Assembly (NCBI RefSeq): GCF_021390175.1
Contig: NZ_CP090004.1
Location: forward strand, 2,046,001 to 2,110,000
Length of the DNA: 64,000 nt
Direction: 5' to 3'
From: Flagellimonas sp. HMM57
GTDB taxonomy: Bacteria; Bacteroidota; Bacteroidia; Flavobacteriales; Flavobacteriaceae
The position numbers and the translations under genes are program-made. The notes beneath the pieces are model-generated. The model was not told where the DNA came from. It saw only the letters and a list, made by a program, of their open reading frames with translations, and searched no databases. Of the stretch, positions 8,317-16,343 are shown piece after piece (within the stretch, counting starts at the first letter, position 1; each line of letters starts with the position of its first letter).

Positions 8317-11300
8317 ATGAAGTTTGCTGAATATAGGGGATTGGATTTACCTAAAGTATCAGAAGAAATACTGAACTTTTGGAAAGAAAACGGGATTTTT
8401 GAAAAAAGTGTCTCTACCAGAGAGGGAAAGGAAAGCTATGTTTTTTACGAAGGGCCTCCGTCTGCCAACGGAATGCCTGGAATCCACCATGTAATGGCTC
8501 GTACCATTAAGGATATCTTTCCTAGGTACAAAACCATGAAAGGACATCAGGTAAAGCGGAAAGCGGGGTGGGACACCCACGGATTGCCCATCGAAATTGG
8601 TGTTGAGAAAGAACTGGGCATCACAAAAGAAGATATTGGTAAAAAGATTTCGGTCGAGGAATATAATGCTGCCTGTAAAAAAGCGGTCATGCGTTACACA
8701 GATGTTTGGAATGAGATGACCGAGAAAATAGGATATTGGGTAGATATGGATGACCCATATATTACCTACAAATCCAAGTATATGGAATCTGTTTGGTGGT
8801 TGCTAAAACAGATTTACGACAAAGGACTTTTATATAAAGGGTACACCATACAGCCTTACTCTCCTAAAGCGGGAACAGGTTTAAGTTCCCATGAGTTGAA
8901 TCAACCGGGCACGTATCAAGATGTTACGGATACTACGGTTACGGCTCAATTCAAGATAAAAAAAGAAACATTGCCTGCTATTTTTGATGGTATCGATGGG
9001 GAGGCCTATTTTTTGGCATGGACGACCACACCTTGGACACTGCCATCAAATACTGCGTTGACCGTAGGACCAAAGATTGACTATATTCTGGTTCAAAGCT
9101 TCAATCAATATACTTTTGAGCCTAGCTATGTGGTTTTGGCAAAAAGCTTGGTCGGGAAGCAATTTGGCGGCAAATTCTATGAGGCGCAAAGTGAGGAGGA
9201 TTTTGCTAACTACACAACTGCGGATAAAAAAATACCTTACCAAATCATTGCTGAAACAAAAGGAGTTGATTTAGTAGGTATCGAATACGAACAACTTATC
9301 GATTACGTTCAGCCCTATCAAAACCCAGAGAATGCATTCAGGGTCATTGCCGGCGATTTTGTAACCACAGAAGATGGAACTGGAATTGTGCATACTGCTC
9401 CTACCTTTGGTGCAGATGATGCTTTTGTAGCAAAACAGGCAAAACCAGAAGTCCCACCAATGCTGGTTTTGGATGAACATAACAATCCGGTTCCGTTGGT
9501 CGATTTACAAGGGAAATTTAGACCAGAACTTAAGGAGTTTGGCGGTAAATACGTAAAAAACGAATATTATAACGAAGGAGAGGCACCTGAGCGTTCCGTT
9601 GATGTTGAGATTGCCATCAAACTAAAAGAAGAGAATAAAGCGTTTAAGGTTGAAAAGTATGTGCACAGTTATCCGAATTGCTGGCGTACGGACAAACCTA
9701 TTCTTTACTATCCTTTGGATTCGTGGTTTATTAAGGTTACCGATGTTAAGGACCGTATGTTCGAGCTGAACCAAAGCATAAATTGGAAACCAAAGGCCAC
9801 AGGGGAGGGTCGTTTTGGAAATTGGTTGTTGAATGCCAATGACTGGAATCTTTCCCGTTCCCGTTATTGGGGGATTCCGTTGCCCATTTGGCGTACCGAA
9901 GATGGGAGCGAAGAATTATTGATCGGTTCTGTAGAAGAACTGAAAACAGAAATGGTGAAAGCCGTTGAAGCTGGATTGCTTGAAAAAGATGTTTTTGAAG
10001 ATTTTGTAGTGGGCGATATGAGCGAGTCCAACTATGATAAAATCGATTTACATAAAAACATAGTAGATCAAATTACTTTGGTCTCGCCTTCCGGAAAAGC
10101 AATGAAAAGGGAGTCGGACCTGATCGACGTTTGGTTTGATAGTGGTTCCATGCCCTACGCACAATGGCACTACCCTTTTGAAAATGAAGAATTGATAGAT
10201 GGTGGTATAGCATTCCCTGCTAACTTTATCGCCGAAGGCGTGGACCAAACAAGGGGTTGGTTCTATACTTTACATGCTATTGCAACCATGGTTTTTGATA
10301 CGGTATCGTATAAAAATGTGGTTTCCAATGGTTTGGTACTTGATAAGGAAGGCAAGAAGATGTCTAAAAGGTTGGGCAATGCCGTAGATCCTTTTCAAGT
10401 TTTACCAGAACACGGGCCAGATGCCACCCGATGGTACATGATTTCCAATGCAAATCCTTGGGATAATCTCAAGTTTGATATAGATGGTATTGTGGAAGTG
10501 AAACGTAAGTTCTTTGGAACACTTTATAATACGTATTCCTTTATGGCCTTATACGCCAATATTGATGAATTTGATTATTCCGAAGCACAAATACCATTGG
10601 CCAAGCGACCAGAAATAGACCAATGGATTCTTTCTGAGTTGCATTCCCTGATTCAGAAAGTGGATGAGGCGTATGCGGATTATGAAGCTACGAGGGCGGC
10701 AAGAATGATTTCGGATTATGTTCAGGAAAACCTTAGTAATTGGTACGTAAGGCTTAGTAGAAGACGCTTTTGGAAAGGCGACTACCAAGAAGACAAAATT
10801 TCGGCGTACCAGACCTTATATACCTGTTTGCTTACCGTAGCGAAACTATCTGCGCCCGTTGCACCTTTCTTTATGGATAGATTGTACCAAGACTTGAATG
10901 CAACGACCAAGAAAGAGGATTTTGAAAGCGTTCATCTTGCTGACTTTCCTGTTTTTGATGCCGCAATGGTGAATAAGCAGTTGGAGCGAAAAATGCAGTT
11001 GGCCCAAAAAGTATCTTCACTTGTATTATCCATCCGTCAGAAAGAGAAAATAAAGGTACGTCAGCCTTTACAAAAAATCATGATTCCTATTCTGGACAAT
11101 GAACAGAAAGAAGATATCGAGGCAGTTTCCGAACTCATAAAATCGGAAGTGAATGTAAAGGAAATTGAACTGTTGGATGATGCTTCTGGAATATTGGTAA
11201 AACAGATAAAACCTAATTTTAAGGTTTTAGGACCAAGATTTGGCAGGGATATGAAAGCTATTGCGGCGGCAGTAAATCAACTAGGTCAAGAAGATATCCA

Positions 11301-11718
11301 AAAAATTGAACAAGAAGGCGAATTAATGCTTGCATTGGAAAATAAAAGTATTAATTTACAGTTATCCGATGTAGAGATTAGCTCGCAAGATATAGAGGGT
11401 TGGTTGGTTGCAAGTTCTGGCTCTTTAACGGTTGCTTTGGATGTGACCATAGATGAAAATTTAAGAAAGGAAGGAATAGCCAGAGAATTGGTCAATAGAA
11501 TCCAGAATCTGAGAAAGGAATCTGGATTTGAGGTAACCGATAAAATAGATATTAAGATTTTGAAAGATGGTTTTGTGGAAAATGCGGTCTCCAGTAACGA
11601 GAATTATATAAAAACGGAAACACTAACGGCAGAACTTAATTTTGAAGAAAAATTAGACGAAGGCGTCGCAATTGCTTTCGATGAAGTGAATACAAAATTG
11701 TTTATCCAAAAACACTAG
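8317..11718 (+). CDS. ileS: Isoleucyl-tRNA synthetase, type 2, with inverted GXHH signature
   Basis: 1133 aa, long as in the eukaryote-like type-2 IleRS. It charges tRNA-Ile. The N-terminal catalytic Rossmann fold starts YVFYEGPPSANGMPGIHH; the first class-I motif, normally HIGH, reads G55-I56-H57-H58, so positions 1 and 3 are exchanged. The second motif is canonical: KMSKR at residues 681-685. The CP1 editing domain (about 190-400) contains the TTTPWTLPSN motif and GTGIVHTAP. The anticodon-binding domain and a long C-terminal extension follow. The dksA-like gene follows 5 bp after the stop. Exchange of the signature is known in a subset of type-2 IleRS and is linked to very high mupirocin resistance. 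Confidence 0.95.
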   Translation: MKFAEYRGLDLPKVSEEILNFWKENGIFEKSVSTREGKESYVFYEGPPSANGMPGIHHVMARTIKDIFPRYKTMKGHQVKRKAGWDTHGLPIEIGVEKELGITKEDIGKKISVEEYNAACKKAVMRYTDVWNEMTEKIGYWVDMDDPYITYKSKYMESVWWLLKQIYDKGLLYKGYTIQPYSPKAGTGLSSHELNQPGTYQDVTDTTVTAQFKIKKETLPAIFDGIDGEAYFLAWTTTPWTLPSNTALTVGPKIDYILVQSFNQYTFEPSYVVLAKSLVGKQFGGKFYEAQSEEDFANYTTADKKIPYQIIAETKGVDLVGIEYEQLIDYVQPYQNPENAFRVIAGDFVTTEDGTGIVHTAPTFGADDAFVAKQAKPEVPPMLVLDEHNNPVPLVDLQGKFRPELKEFGGKYVKNEYYNEGEAPERSVDVEIAIKLKEENKAFKVEKYVHSYPNCWRTDKPILYYPLDSWFIKVTDVKDRMFELNQSINWKPKATGEGRFGNWLLNANDWNLSRSRYWGIPLPIWRTEDGSEELLIGSVEELKTEMVKAVEAGLLEKDVFEDFVVGDMSESNYDKIDLHKNIVDQITLVSPSGKAMKRESDLIDVWFDSGSMPYAQWHYPFENEELIDGGIAFPANFIAEGVDQTRGWFYTLHAIATMVFDTVSYKNVVSNGLVLDKEGKKMSKRLGNAVDPFQVLPEHGPDATRWYMISNANPWDNLKFDIDGIVEVKRKFFGTLYNTYSFMALYANIDEFDYSEAQIPLAKRPEIDQWILSELHSLIQKVDEAYADYEATRAARMISDYVQENLSNWYVRLSRRRFWKGDYQEDKISAYQTLYTCLLTVAKLSAPVAPFFMDRLYQDLNATTKKEDFESVHLADFPVFDAAMVNKQLERKMQLAQKVSSLVLSIRQKEKIKVRQPLQKIMIPILDNEQKEDIEAVSELIKSEVNVKEIELLDDASGILVKQIKPNFKVLGPRFGRDMKAIAAAVNQLGQEDIQKIEQEGELMLALENKSINLQLSDVEISSQDIEGWLVASSGSLTVALDVTIDENLRKEGIARELVNRIQNLRKESGFEVTDKIDIKILKDGFVENAVSSNENYIKTETLTAELNFEEKLDEGVAIAFDEVNTKLFIQKH

Positions 11719-11723
11719 AACAC

Positions 11724-12107
11724 ATGGCAGAAGATTTAAAAATAAGATACTCAGATAGCGACTTGGAAGAATTTAAAGTGCTAATCGAAGAGAAAATAGA
11801 TAAGGCGAAAAACCATTTGGACTTACTAAAAAGCTCCTATATGAACGATGGCAACAACGGTACAGATGATACCTCGCCAACTTTTAAGGCTTTTGAAGAA
11901 GGTTCCGAAACCATGAGCAAAGAAGCGAATACCCAACTTGCAATCCGTCAGGAAAAATTCATTAGGGATTTAAAGAATGCTCTATTACGAATAGAGAACA
12001 AAACCTATGGCATTTGTCGCGTAACCGGAAAACTGATCAACAAGGAACGGTTAAAATTGGTTCCACATGCTACGCTCAGTATTGAAGCTAAAAACATGCA
12101 GAAATAA
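11724..12107 (+). CDS. TraR/DksA-family protein with degenerate zinc finger
   Basis: 127 aa. The N-terminal helices are followed by ENKTYGICRVTGKLINKERL and LVPHATLSIEAK, the C-terminal DksA/TraR zinc-finger region. Of the four cysteines of the normal CxxC-x17-CxxC, only C98 remains; the others are T101, S119 and A122. DksA-like proteins bind the RNA polymerase secondary channel. This version may act without zinc. It is 5 bp downstream of ileS and is closed by a terminator, so ileS and this gene form an operon. Confidence 0.8.
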   Translation: MAEDLKIRYSDSDLEEFKVLIEEKIDKAKNHLDLLKSSYMNDGNNGTDDTSPTFKAFEEGSETMSKEANTQLAIRQEKFIRDLKNALLRIENKTYGICRVTGKLINKERLKLVPHATLSIEAKNMQK

Positions 12108-12110
12108 TAA

Positions 12111-12133
12111 AAAAACGCCGAAAGGCGTTTTTT
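12111..12133 (+). terminator. Rho-independent terminator after the dksA-like gene
   Basis: AAAAACGCC and GGCGTTTTT pair around a GAAA tetraloop, followed directly by T residues. It ends the ileS/dksA-like unit; the next ATG (12138) lies only 5 bp beyond, so that gene's mRNA must either begin very close to its start codon or depend on read-through. Confidence 0.85.
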
Positions 12134-12137
12134 GTTT

Positions 12138-12758
12138 ATGAGAACGCTGCTCTTTTTTTTTAGTGTTTTTTCTTTCTGTGCCATGAATGGTCAGAAGTTG
12201 ATAAAAAAAGCCTTTATCAATCCTGAAACGCAATTTATTCAAATTGACTCCCAAAATTGTTATAAGGTTAGTATTGGTACCTCTAAAAAAGAAGAGGTTA
12301 CTATTGCTGGGAGCATGGAAGGAGAGTATTCCAAAGATTTATTGGTCACTATTGAGCAAAAGGGGGCCACTGTATTAATAAGTACAGGATTTCAGCCCAA
12401 CTTCACTAATCCCAATGATAAACTAAGTGCACATAAGGTCATTTCTATAGAACTGAATATAAGTTTGCCAGAATACAAAGATGTTTCCGTTTATGGAACC
12501 AATTGTAATGTTTTAGCCGAAGGGGACTATAAAAGACTCAAGATAAAATTGGCCGATGGTACATGTTCGCTAGAAAACGTTGGGGAAACTGTTGAAGTCA
12601 ATACTCAAAAAGGAAACATTTTTCTTTCTACTTCGAATGGGGATGTTGTGGCAAAAAGTACGTATGGCGAAGTGCGTCGCGAGACTATTCCTAAAGGGGA
12701 TAATGTATTTGTACTGAATACGGTCGAAGGCAATATCTATCTAAAGAAAACGAAATAA
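12138..12758 (+). CDS. Secreted DUF4097-like beta-helix protein
   Basis: 206 aa from the ATG at 12138; the signal peptide runs to about FCAMNGQ. The mature part has short repeating beta-strands (VSVYGTNCNVLAEGDY, LKIKLADGTCSLENVG, VEVNTQKGNIFLSTSNGD, VVAKSTYGEVRRETI) as in DUF4097/GIN-type putative adhesin right-handed beta-helices. The cellular role is unknown. It lies between the dksA-like gene and lspA, 32 bp before lspA, which has its own promoter. Confidence 0.7.
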   Translation: MRTLLFFFSVFSFCAMNGQKLIKKAFINPETQFIQIDSQNCYKVSIGTSKKEEVTIAGSMEGEYSKDLLVTIEQKGATVLISTGFQPNFTNPNDKLSAHKVISIELNISLPEYKDVSVYGTNCNVLAEGDYKRLKIKLADGTCSLENVGETVEVNTQKGNIFLSTSNGDVVAKSTYGEVRRETIPKGDNVFVLNTVEGNIYLKKTK

Positions 12759-12764
12759 TATCCA

Positions 12765-12772
12765 TATTTTTG
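12765..12772 (+). promoter_or_regulatory. -7 promoter element of lspA
   Basis: TATTTTTG matches TAnnTTTG and lies 18 bp before the ATG at 12791. A start at 12770 would begin inside the box, so 12791 is preferred. Confidence 0.5.
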
Positions 12773-12790
12773 CAATCTGTTTTTAAAAGC

Positions 12791-13426
12791 ATGAATTTAA
12801 AGAAGTCCCTATCGCTCATCATCATTGTTCTTGTAGTTGACCAGATAAGCAAAATCTATGTCAAGACTAATTTTGTTCTGGGTGAATCTACATTGGTTTT
12901 TGACTGGTTTAGAATTCTTTTTATTGAAAACGAAGGTGCTGCTTGGGGAACCAAGCTCAGTGATATTTTACCAATATCGGAATCAACGGGAAAGTTGGTG
13001 CTAACTATTTTTAGACTTTTTGCCATTTTTGGTATTGGATATTGGCTTTGGGATATTATAAAAAAGCAATCGCCAAAAACTTTAATTTTAGCCGTTTCCC
13101 TCATTTTTGCCGGGGCTTTGGGGAATATTATCGATTCCGTTTTTTACGGAATTATTTTTGACAGCAGCAGTAACCAAGTGGCTACACTGTTTTCAAGTGA
13201 ACCTTATGGGAACCTTTTTTACGGTAAAGTTGTAGATATGCTCTACTTTCCACTAATAGATACAACTTGGCCAGAATGGGTTCCATCCGTAGGGGGAAAT
13301 AAGTTTCGTTTTTTTGAACCTGTCTTTAATATTGCCGATACTGCAATCAGCACGGGTGTTGGAATTTTGATTGTATTTAATAAAAAAGCTTTTCCCAAAA
13401 GTATAAAAGCTAAGTCAGCGGATTAG
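12791..13426 (+). CDS. lspA: Lipoprotein signal peptidase (signal peptidase II)
   Basis: 211 aa. This inner-membrane aspartic peptidase cleaves prolipoprotein signal peptides after lipid attachment, and so serves the many lipoproteins seen in this window. Four membrane segments are visible. The conserved first segment holds VVDQISKIYVK; the catalytic aspartates are D115 in GALGNIIDSVFYG and D183 in FNIADTAIS. The insert between them makes the protein longer than the 165-aa proteobacterial enzyme, as is usual in Bacteroidota. Its stop overlaps the convergent cyclo-ligase gene by 4 bp. Confidence 0.93.
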   Translation: MNLKKSLSLIIIVLVVDQISKIYVKTNFVLGESTLVFDWFRILFIENEGAAWGTKLSDILPISESTGKLVLTIFRLFAIFGIGYWLWDIIKKQSPKTLILAVSLIFAGALGNIIDSVFYGIIFDSSSNQVATLFSSEPYGNLFYGKVVDMLYFPLIDTTWPEWVPSVGGNKFRFFEPVFNIADTAISTGVGILIVFNKKAFPKSIKAKSAD

Positions 13427-13983
13427 AATTTGTAAACCCTATCTGGTGTTACGCAATAATCCAATCCCACATCATGTTCATGGGTTTCATGAGTACTGGT
13501 TTCAGCCTCAAAAAGTGATAAACCTATTTTAATGGTCTCTTTTCTACAATTATTTAAGAAGGTATCATAGTATCCTTTACCATAACCAACACGGTTTCCT
13601 TTTAAGTCAAAGGCCAATAATGGTAAAAAAACAACATCAATTTTGTTTTCTGGAACTATAATTCCATCCACTGGTTCAGGAATCCCCCATTTATTTTTCT
13701 TAAGAACTGTATTGTCCAAAAGTAAATAGTTTTCTAAGATGTTTTCCCCGTTCACCTTGGGTATAATCACGTTTTTGTCTTTCCCCTGAAGGATAGCCAG
13801 TATAGGTTGGGTATCAATTTCCTTCTGTTCATCAATACTCAAAAAAATATGGAAATAAAAAAAATCCCAAATAGGGATTTGAAGTATTCTATTCGCAAGT
13901 GTTATACTCAAATCTGAAACTTCTTCGAGCGAAAGCTCTTGTCTCAAATCTTTATATTTTTTTCTTAGCTCATGCTTCAACAT
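13423..13983 (-). CDS. 5-formyltetrahydrofolate cyclo-ligase
   Basis: 186 aa. It converts 5-formyl-THF to 5,10-methenyl-THF with ATP. The N-terminus MLKHELRKKYKDLRQEL carries the conserved RKxxxxxR substrate/ATP element, and the C-terminal half has the hallmark PLLAFDLKGNRVGYGKGYYD, which forms the nucleotide and folate pocket. The length is typical. It belongs with the one-carbon gene fhs at 45.7-47.4 kb functionally, not by position. Confidence 0.92.
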   Translation of the reverse strand: MLKHELRKKYKDLRQELSLEEVSDLSITLANRILQIPIWDFFYFHIFLSIDEQKEIDTQPILAILQGKDKNVIIPKVNGENILENYLLLDNTVLKKNKWGIPEPVDGIIVPENKIDVVFLPLLAFDLKGNRVGYGKGYYDTFLNNCRKETIKIGLSLFEAETSTHETHEHDVGLDYCVTPDRVYKF

Positions 13984-14027
13984 TAAATGCTGAAATTTTT
14001 TTGGGGTGTTTTGGGGAACCCTTTATT

Positions 14028-14114
14028 CTATTTTCTGGTTGACACAGAAAAGAAGATTTTGAAGAAAAGCATCAAAATCAAATACATTCCCAAAACGATT
14101 ACATAGTTCTCCAT
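14028..14114 (-). CDS. Possible 28-residue single-span membrane peptide
   Basis: The ATG at 14114 opens a frame encoding MENYVIVLGMYLILMLFFKI followed by FFSVSTRK. It has one strongly hydrophobic helix and a basic C-terminal tail, the topology of small membrane regulators or complex subunits. No homologue is recognised, and no clear -7 box was found upstream. Chance occurrence is possible in AT-rich sequence. Confidence 0.3.
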   Translation of the reverse strand: MENYVIVLGMYLILMLFFKIFFSVSTRK

Positions 14115-14259
14115 AAGAATTGTATTTATATGGTTAAATGTAAGTAAAAGAATTGAAAACTTGACTACCAAATGCACATTTTATCGACGAAATGCATCTT
14201 TTTTAATAGTTGTTTAACACTAAAGACATTTTTTTAAAAGAGTATTAAGAATGTAAGTT

Positions 14260-14457
14260 ATTGAAAAAAAAGACATTAAAGCTCTTTTTAAAGAAGAATG
14301 CGATTTTAGTAAAAAAGAAAAAGATTACAAAAAAAATTGCCTTAACCATGTATATCTTGTAAAGGGCAATTCAATACTGGTAGAAAAAATGATTTCTTTT
14401 TATAAAAGTGAATATTCCAGGCGCTCAAACATGCCATTCATAAACCAAAACCCTTGA
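14260..14457 (+). pseudogene. Coding-like 65-codon stretch without a normal start codon
   Basis: After an in-frame TAA at 14254, the frame is open to TGA at 14455-14457. It reads IEKKDIKALFKEECDFSKKE near the start and later NHVYLVKGNSILVEKMISFY. The mixed charged/hydrophobic composition looks like protein, but the only initiator possibilities are ATT at 14260 or an internal ATG at 14389. A run of eight A directly follows; one more A would join the frame to a TTG start at 14261. It could be a decayed gene, an indel artefact, or chance. Confidence 0.25.
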
Positions 14458-14516
14458 ATAGTAAAAACTAACAAGAGATCCATCAATTTAAACTATAAAA
14501 CACTGGTATAAAACCC

Positions 14517-14524
14517 TAATTTTG
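14517..14524 (+). promoter_or_regulatory. -7 promoter element of uvrC
   Basis: TAATTTTG matches TAnnTTTG, 25 bp before the uvrC ATG. Confidence 0.5.
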
Positions 14525-14549
14525 TTTTCAGGTCAATTACCAAGGTTTT

Positions 14550-16340
14550 ATGTCCAACCTTTCATCCATTCATATTCAAATAAGCGTCCTTCCAAATAAT
14601 CCGGGAGTGTACCAGTTTTATGATTCTGATGATAAAATTCTATATGTGGGCAAAGCAAAGAATCTAAAAAAAAGGGTATCCTCCTATTTCAACAAAAAAC
14701 AGGAATATGGTAAGACCAGAGTGTTGGTAAAAAAGATAGCATCGGTCAAGCATATTGTGGTTCCTACCGAATCCGATGCGTTGCTTTTGGAAAACAATCT
14801 TATCAAAAAACTGTTGCCCCGATACAATGTTTTGCTCAAGGACGATAAATCCTATCCTTGGATCTGTATTAAGAACGAACGCTTTCCACGGGTTTTTCCA
14901 ACTAGAAAACATATTAAGGACGGTTCTGAATATTATGGACCCTACACCAGCATGAAAACTGTAAGAACTCTCCTTGATCTGGTAAGGGGCGTATATCCAC
15001 TTAGGACCTGCAATTATGACCTTTCCAACGAGAAGATAACTTCGGGCAAATATAAGGTATGCCTTGAGTTTCATTTGGGCAATTGCTTGGGACCATGTGA
15101 GGGATTACAATCAGAAACGGATTACCATCGGCAGATTGATGACATTCGGGAAATCATTAAAGGTAATTTCAAAAGTTCCCTCAACTATTTTAAATCCCAA
15201 ATGAAGGAGCTTGCCGGCAATATGGAGTTTGAGAAAGCTCAACTTGTAAAGGATAAGATAGAGATTCTGGAAAACTACCAGGCAAAATCGACGGTGGTCA
15301 ATCCAAAAATCAACAATGTTGATGTATTTACGATTATCTCCGACGAAACCCATGGCTATGTAAATTTTCTACAACTTTCCCATGGTTCTATTATAAGGTC
15401 CCATACCATGGAAATCAAAAAGAAATTAGAGGAATCGGATGAGGAGTTGTTAGAATTGGCCATTATTGAAATTCGGCAAAGGTTTAACTCACGATCCAAA
15501 GAGATTTATTTGCCCTTTCCAGTAGCAGTTGAAGAGAATATTAAGATAACACTACCTAAACTTGGGGACAAACGAAGGATATTGGAACTTTCTGAACGGA
15601 ATGCGAGATTTTTTAGACAGGATAGGTTCAAGCAGATAAAAATTATAGATCCAGATAGGCATACCAAGAGAATAATGGCCCAGATGAAGGCTGATTTAAG
15701 ACTTTCAAAAGAACCGACCCACATAGAGTGCTTTGATAATTCGAATATCCAAGGAAGCGATCCAGTAGCCGCTTGTGTGGTTTTCAAAAATGGCAAACCC
15801 TCAAAGAAAGATTACAGGCATTTTAACATAAAGACAGTGGAAGGGCCAGATGATTTTGCCAGTATGGAAGAAGTGGTCTTTAGAAGATATAAAAGATTGC
15901 TCAATGAAGATGAGCCTTTGCCACAACTTATTGTTATAGATGGTGGAAAAGGACAACTGTCTTCTTCGCTCAAGAGTTTGGACATATTGGGCCTTCGTGG
16001 AAAAATTGCTATAATTGGCATAGCCAAACGTCTAGAGGAGATTTATTTTCCAGAAGACCCAATACCATTGTATCTGGATAAAAAATCCGAAACCTTAAAG
16101 ATTATCCAGCAATTACGAAACGAAGCGCATAGGTTTGGAATTACACACCATAGAAATAGAAGAAGCAAGGGAGCTATAAACTCAGAGCTTGAGAATATAG
16201 AGGGTATTGGTAAGAAGACCGCAGAACAATTGTTGAAAAATTTCAAGTCGGTAAAGCGAATTAAAGAAGCCTCTATTGAAAATCTTGCCCAGTCGGTAGG
16301 CATGGCAAAGGCAAAAAAAATTTATAAGTCTTTTCACTAG
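14550..16340 (+). CDS. uvrC: Excinuclease ABC subunit C
   Basis: 596 aa, the normal length. UvrC makes both incisions around DNA lesions in nucleotide excision repair with UvrAB. Domains in order: GIY-YIG nuclease (NNPGVYQFYDSD, LYVGKAKNLKKRVSSYF; 3' incision), the UvrB-interacting region (about 205-240), the RNase H-like 5' nuclease domain (HIECFDNSNIQGSDPVAACV, LIVIDGGKGQL) and a C-terminal double helix-hairpin-helix (IEGIGKKTAEQLL, AQSVGMAKAKKIY). The gene ends 3 bp before the patatin gene, suggesting cotranscription. Confidence 0.95.
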   Translation: MSNLSSIHIQISVLPNNPGVYQFYDSDDKILYVGKAKNLKKRVSSYFNKKQEYGKTRVLVKKIASVKHIVVPTESDALLLENNLIKKLLPRYNVLLKDDKSYPWICIKNERFPRVFPTRKHIKDGSEYYGPYTSMKTVRTLLDLVRGVYPLRTCNYDLSNEKITSGKYKVCLEFHLGNCLGPCEGLQSETDYHRQIDDIREIIKGNFKSSLNYFKSQMKELAGNMEFEKAQLVKDKIEILENYQAKSTVVNPKINNVDVFTIISDETHGYVNFLQLSHGSIIRSHTMEIKKKLEESDEELLELAIIEIRQRFNSRSKEIYLPFPVAVEENIKITLPKLGDKRRILELSERNARFFRQDRFKQIKIIDPDRHTKRIMAQMKADLRLSKEPTHIECFDNSNIQGSDPVAACVVFKNGKPSKKDYRHFNIKTVEGPDDFASMEEVVFRRYKRLLNEDEPLPQLIVIDGGKGQLSSSLKSLDILGLRGKIAIIGIAKRLEEIYFPEDPIPLYLDKKSETLKIIQQLRNEAHRFGITHHRNRRSKGAINSELENIEGIGKKTAEQLLKNFKSVKRIKEASIENLAQSVGMAKAKKIYKSFH

Positions 16341-16343
16341 CAA

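Larger units (their letters stand above)
13984..14549. other. 566-bp intergenic region upstream of uvrC
   Basis: No confident gene. It holds a possible 28-codon membrane peptide on the minus strand (14028-14114), a coding-like open stretch lacking a normal start (14260-14457), and the uvrC promoter (14517-14524). The rest is A/T-rich with runs of A and T and no recognised RNA or repeat. Confidence 0.6.
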
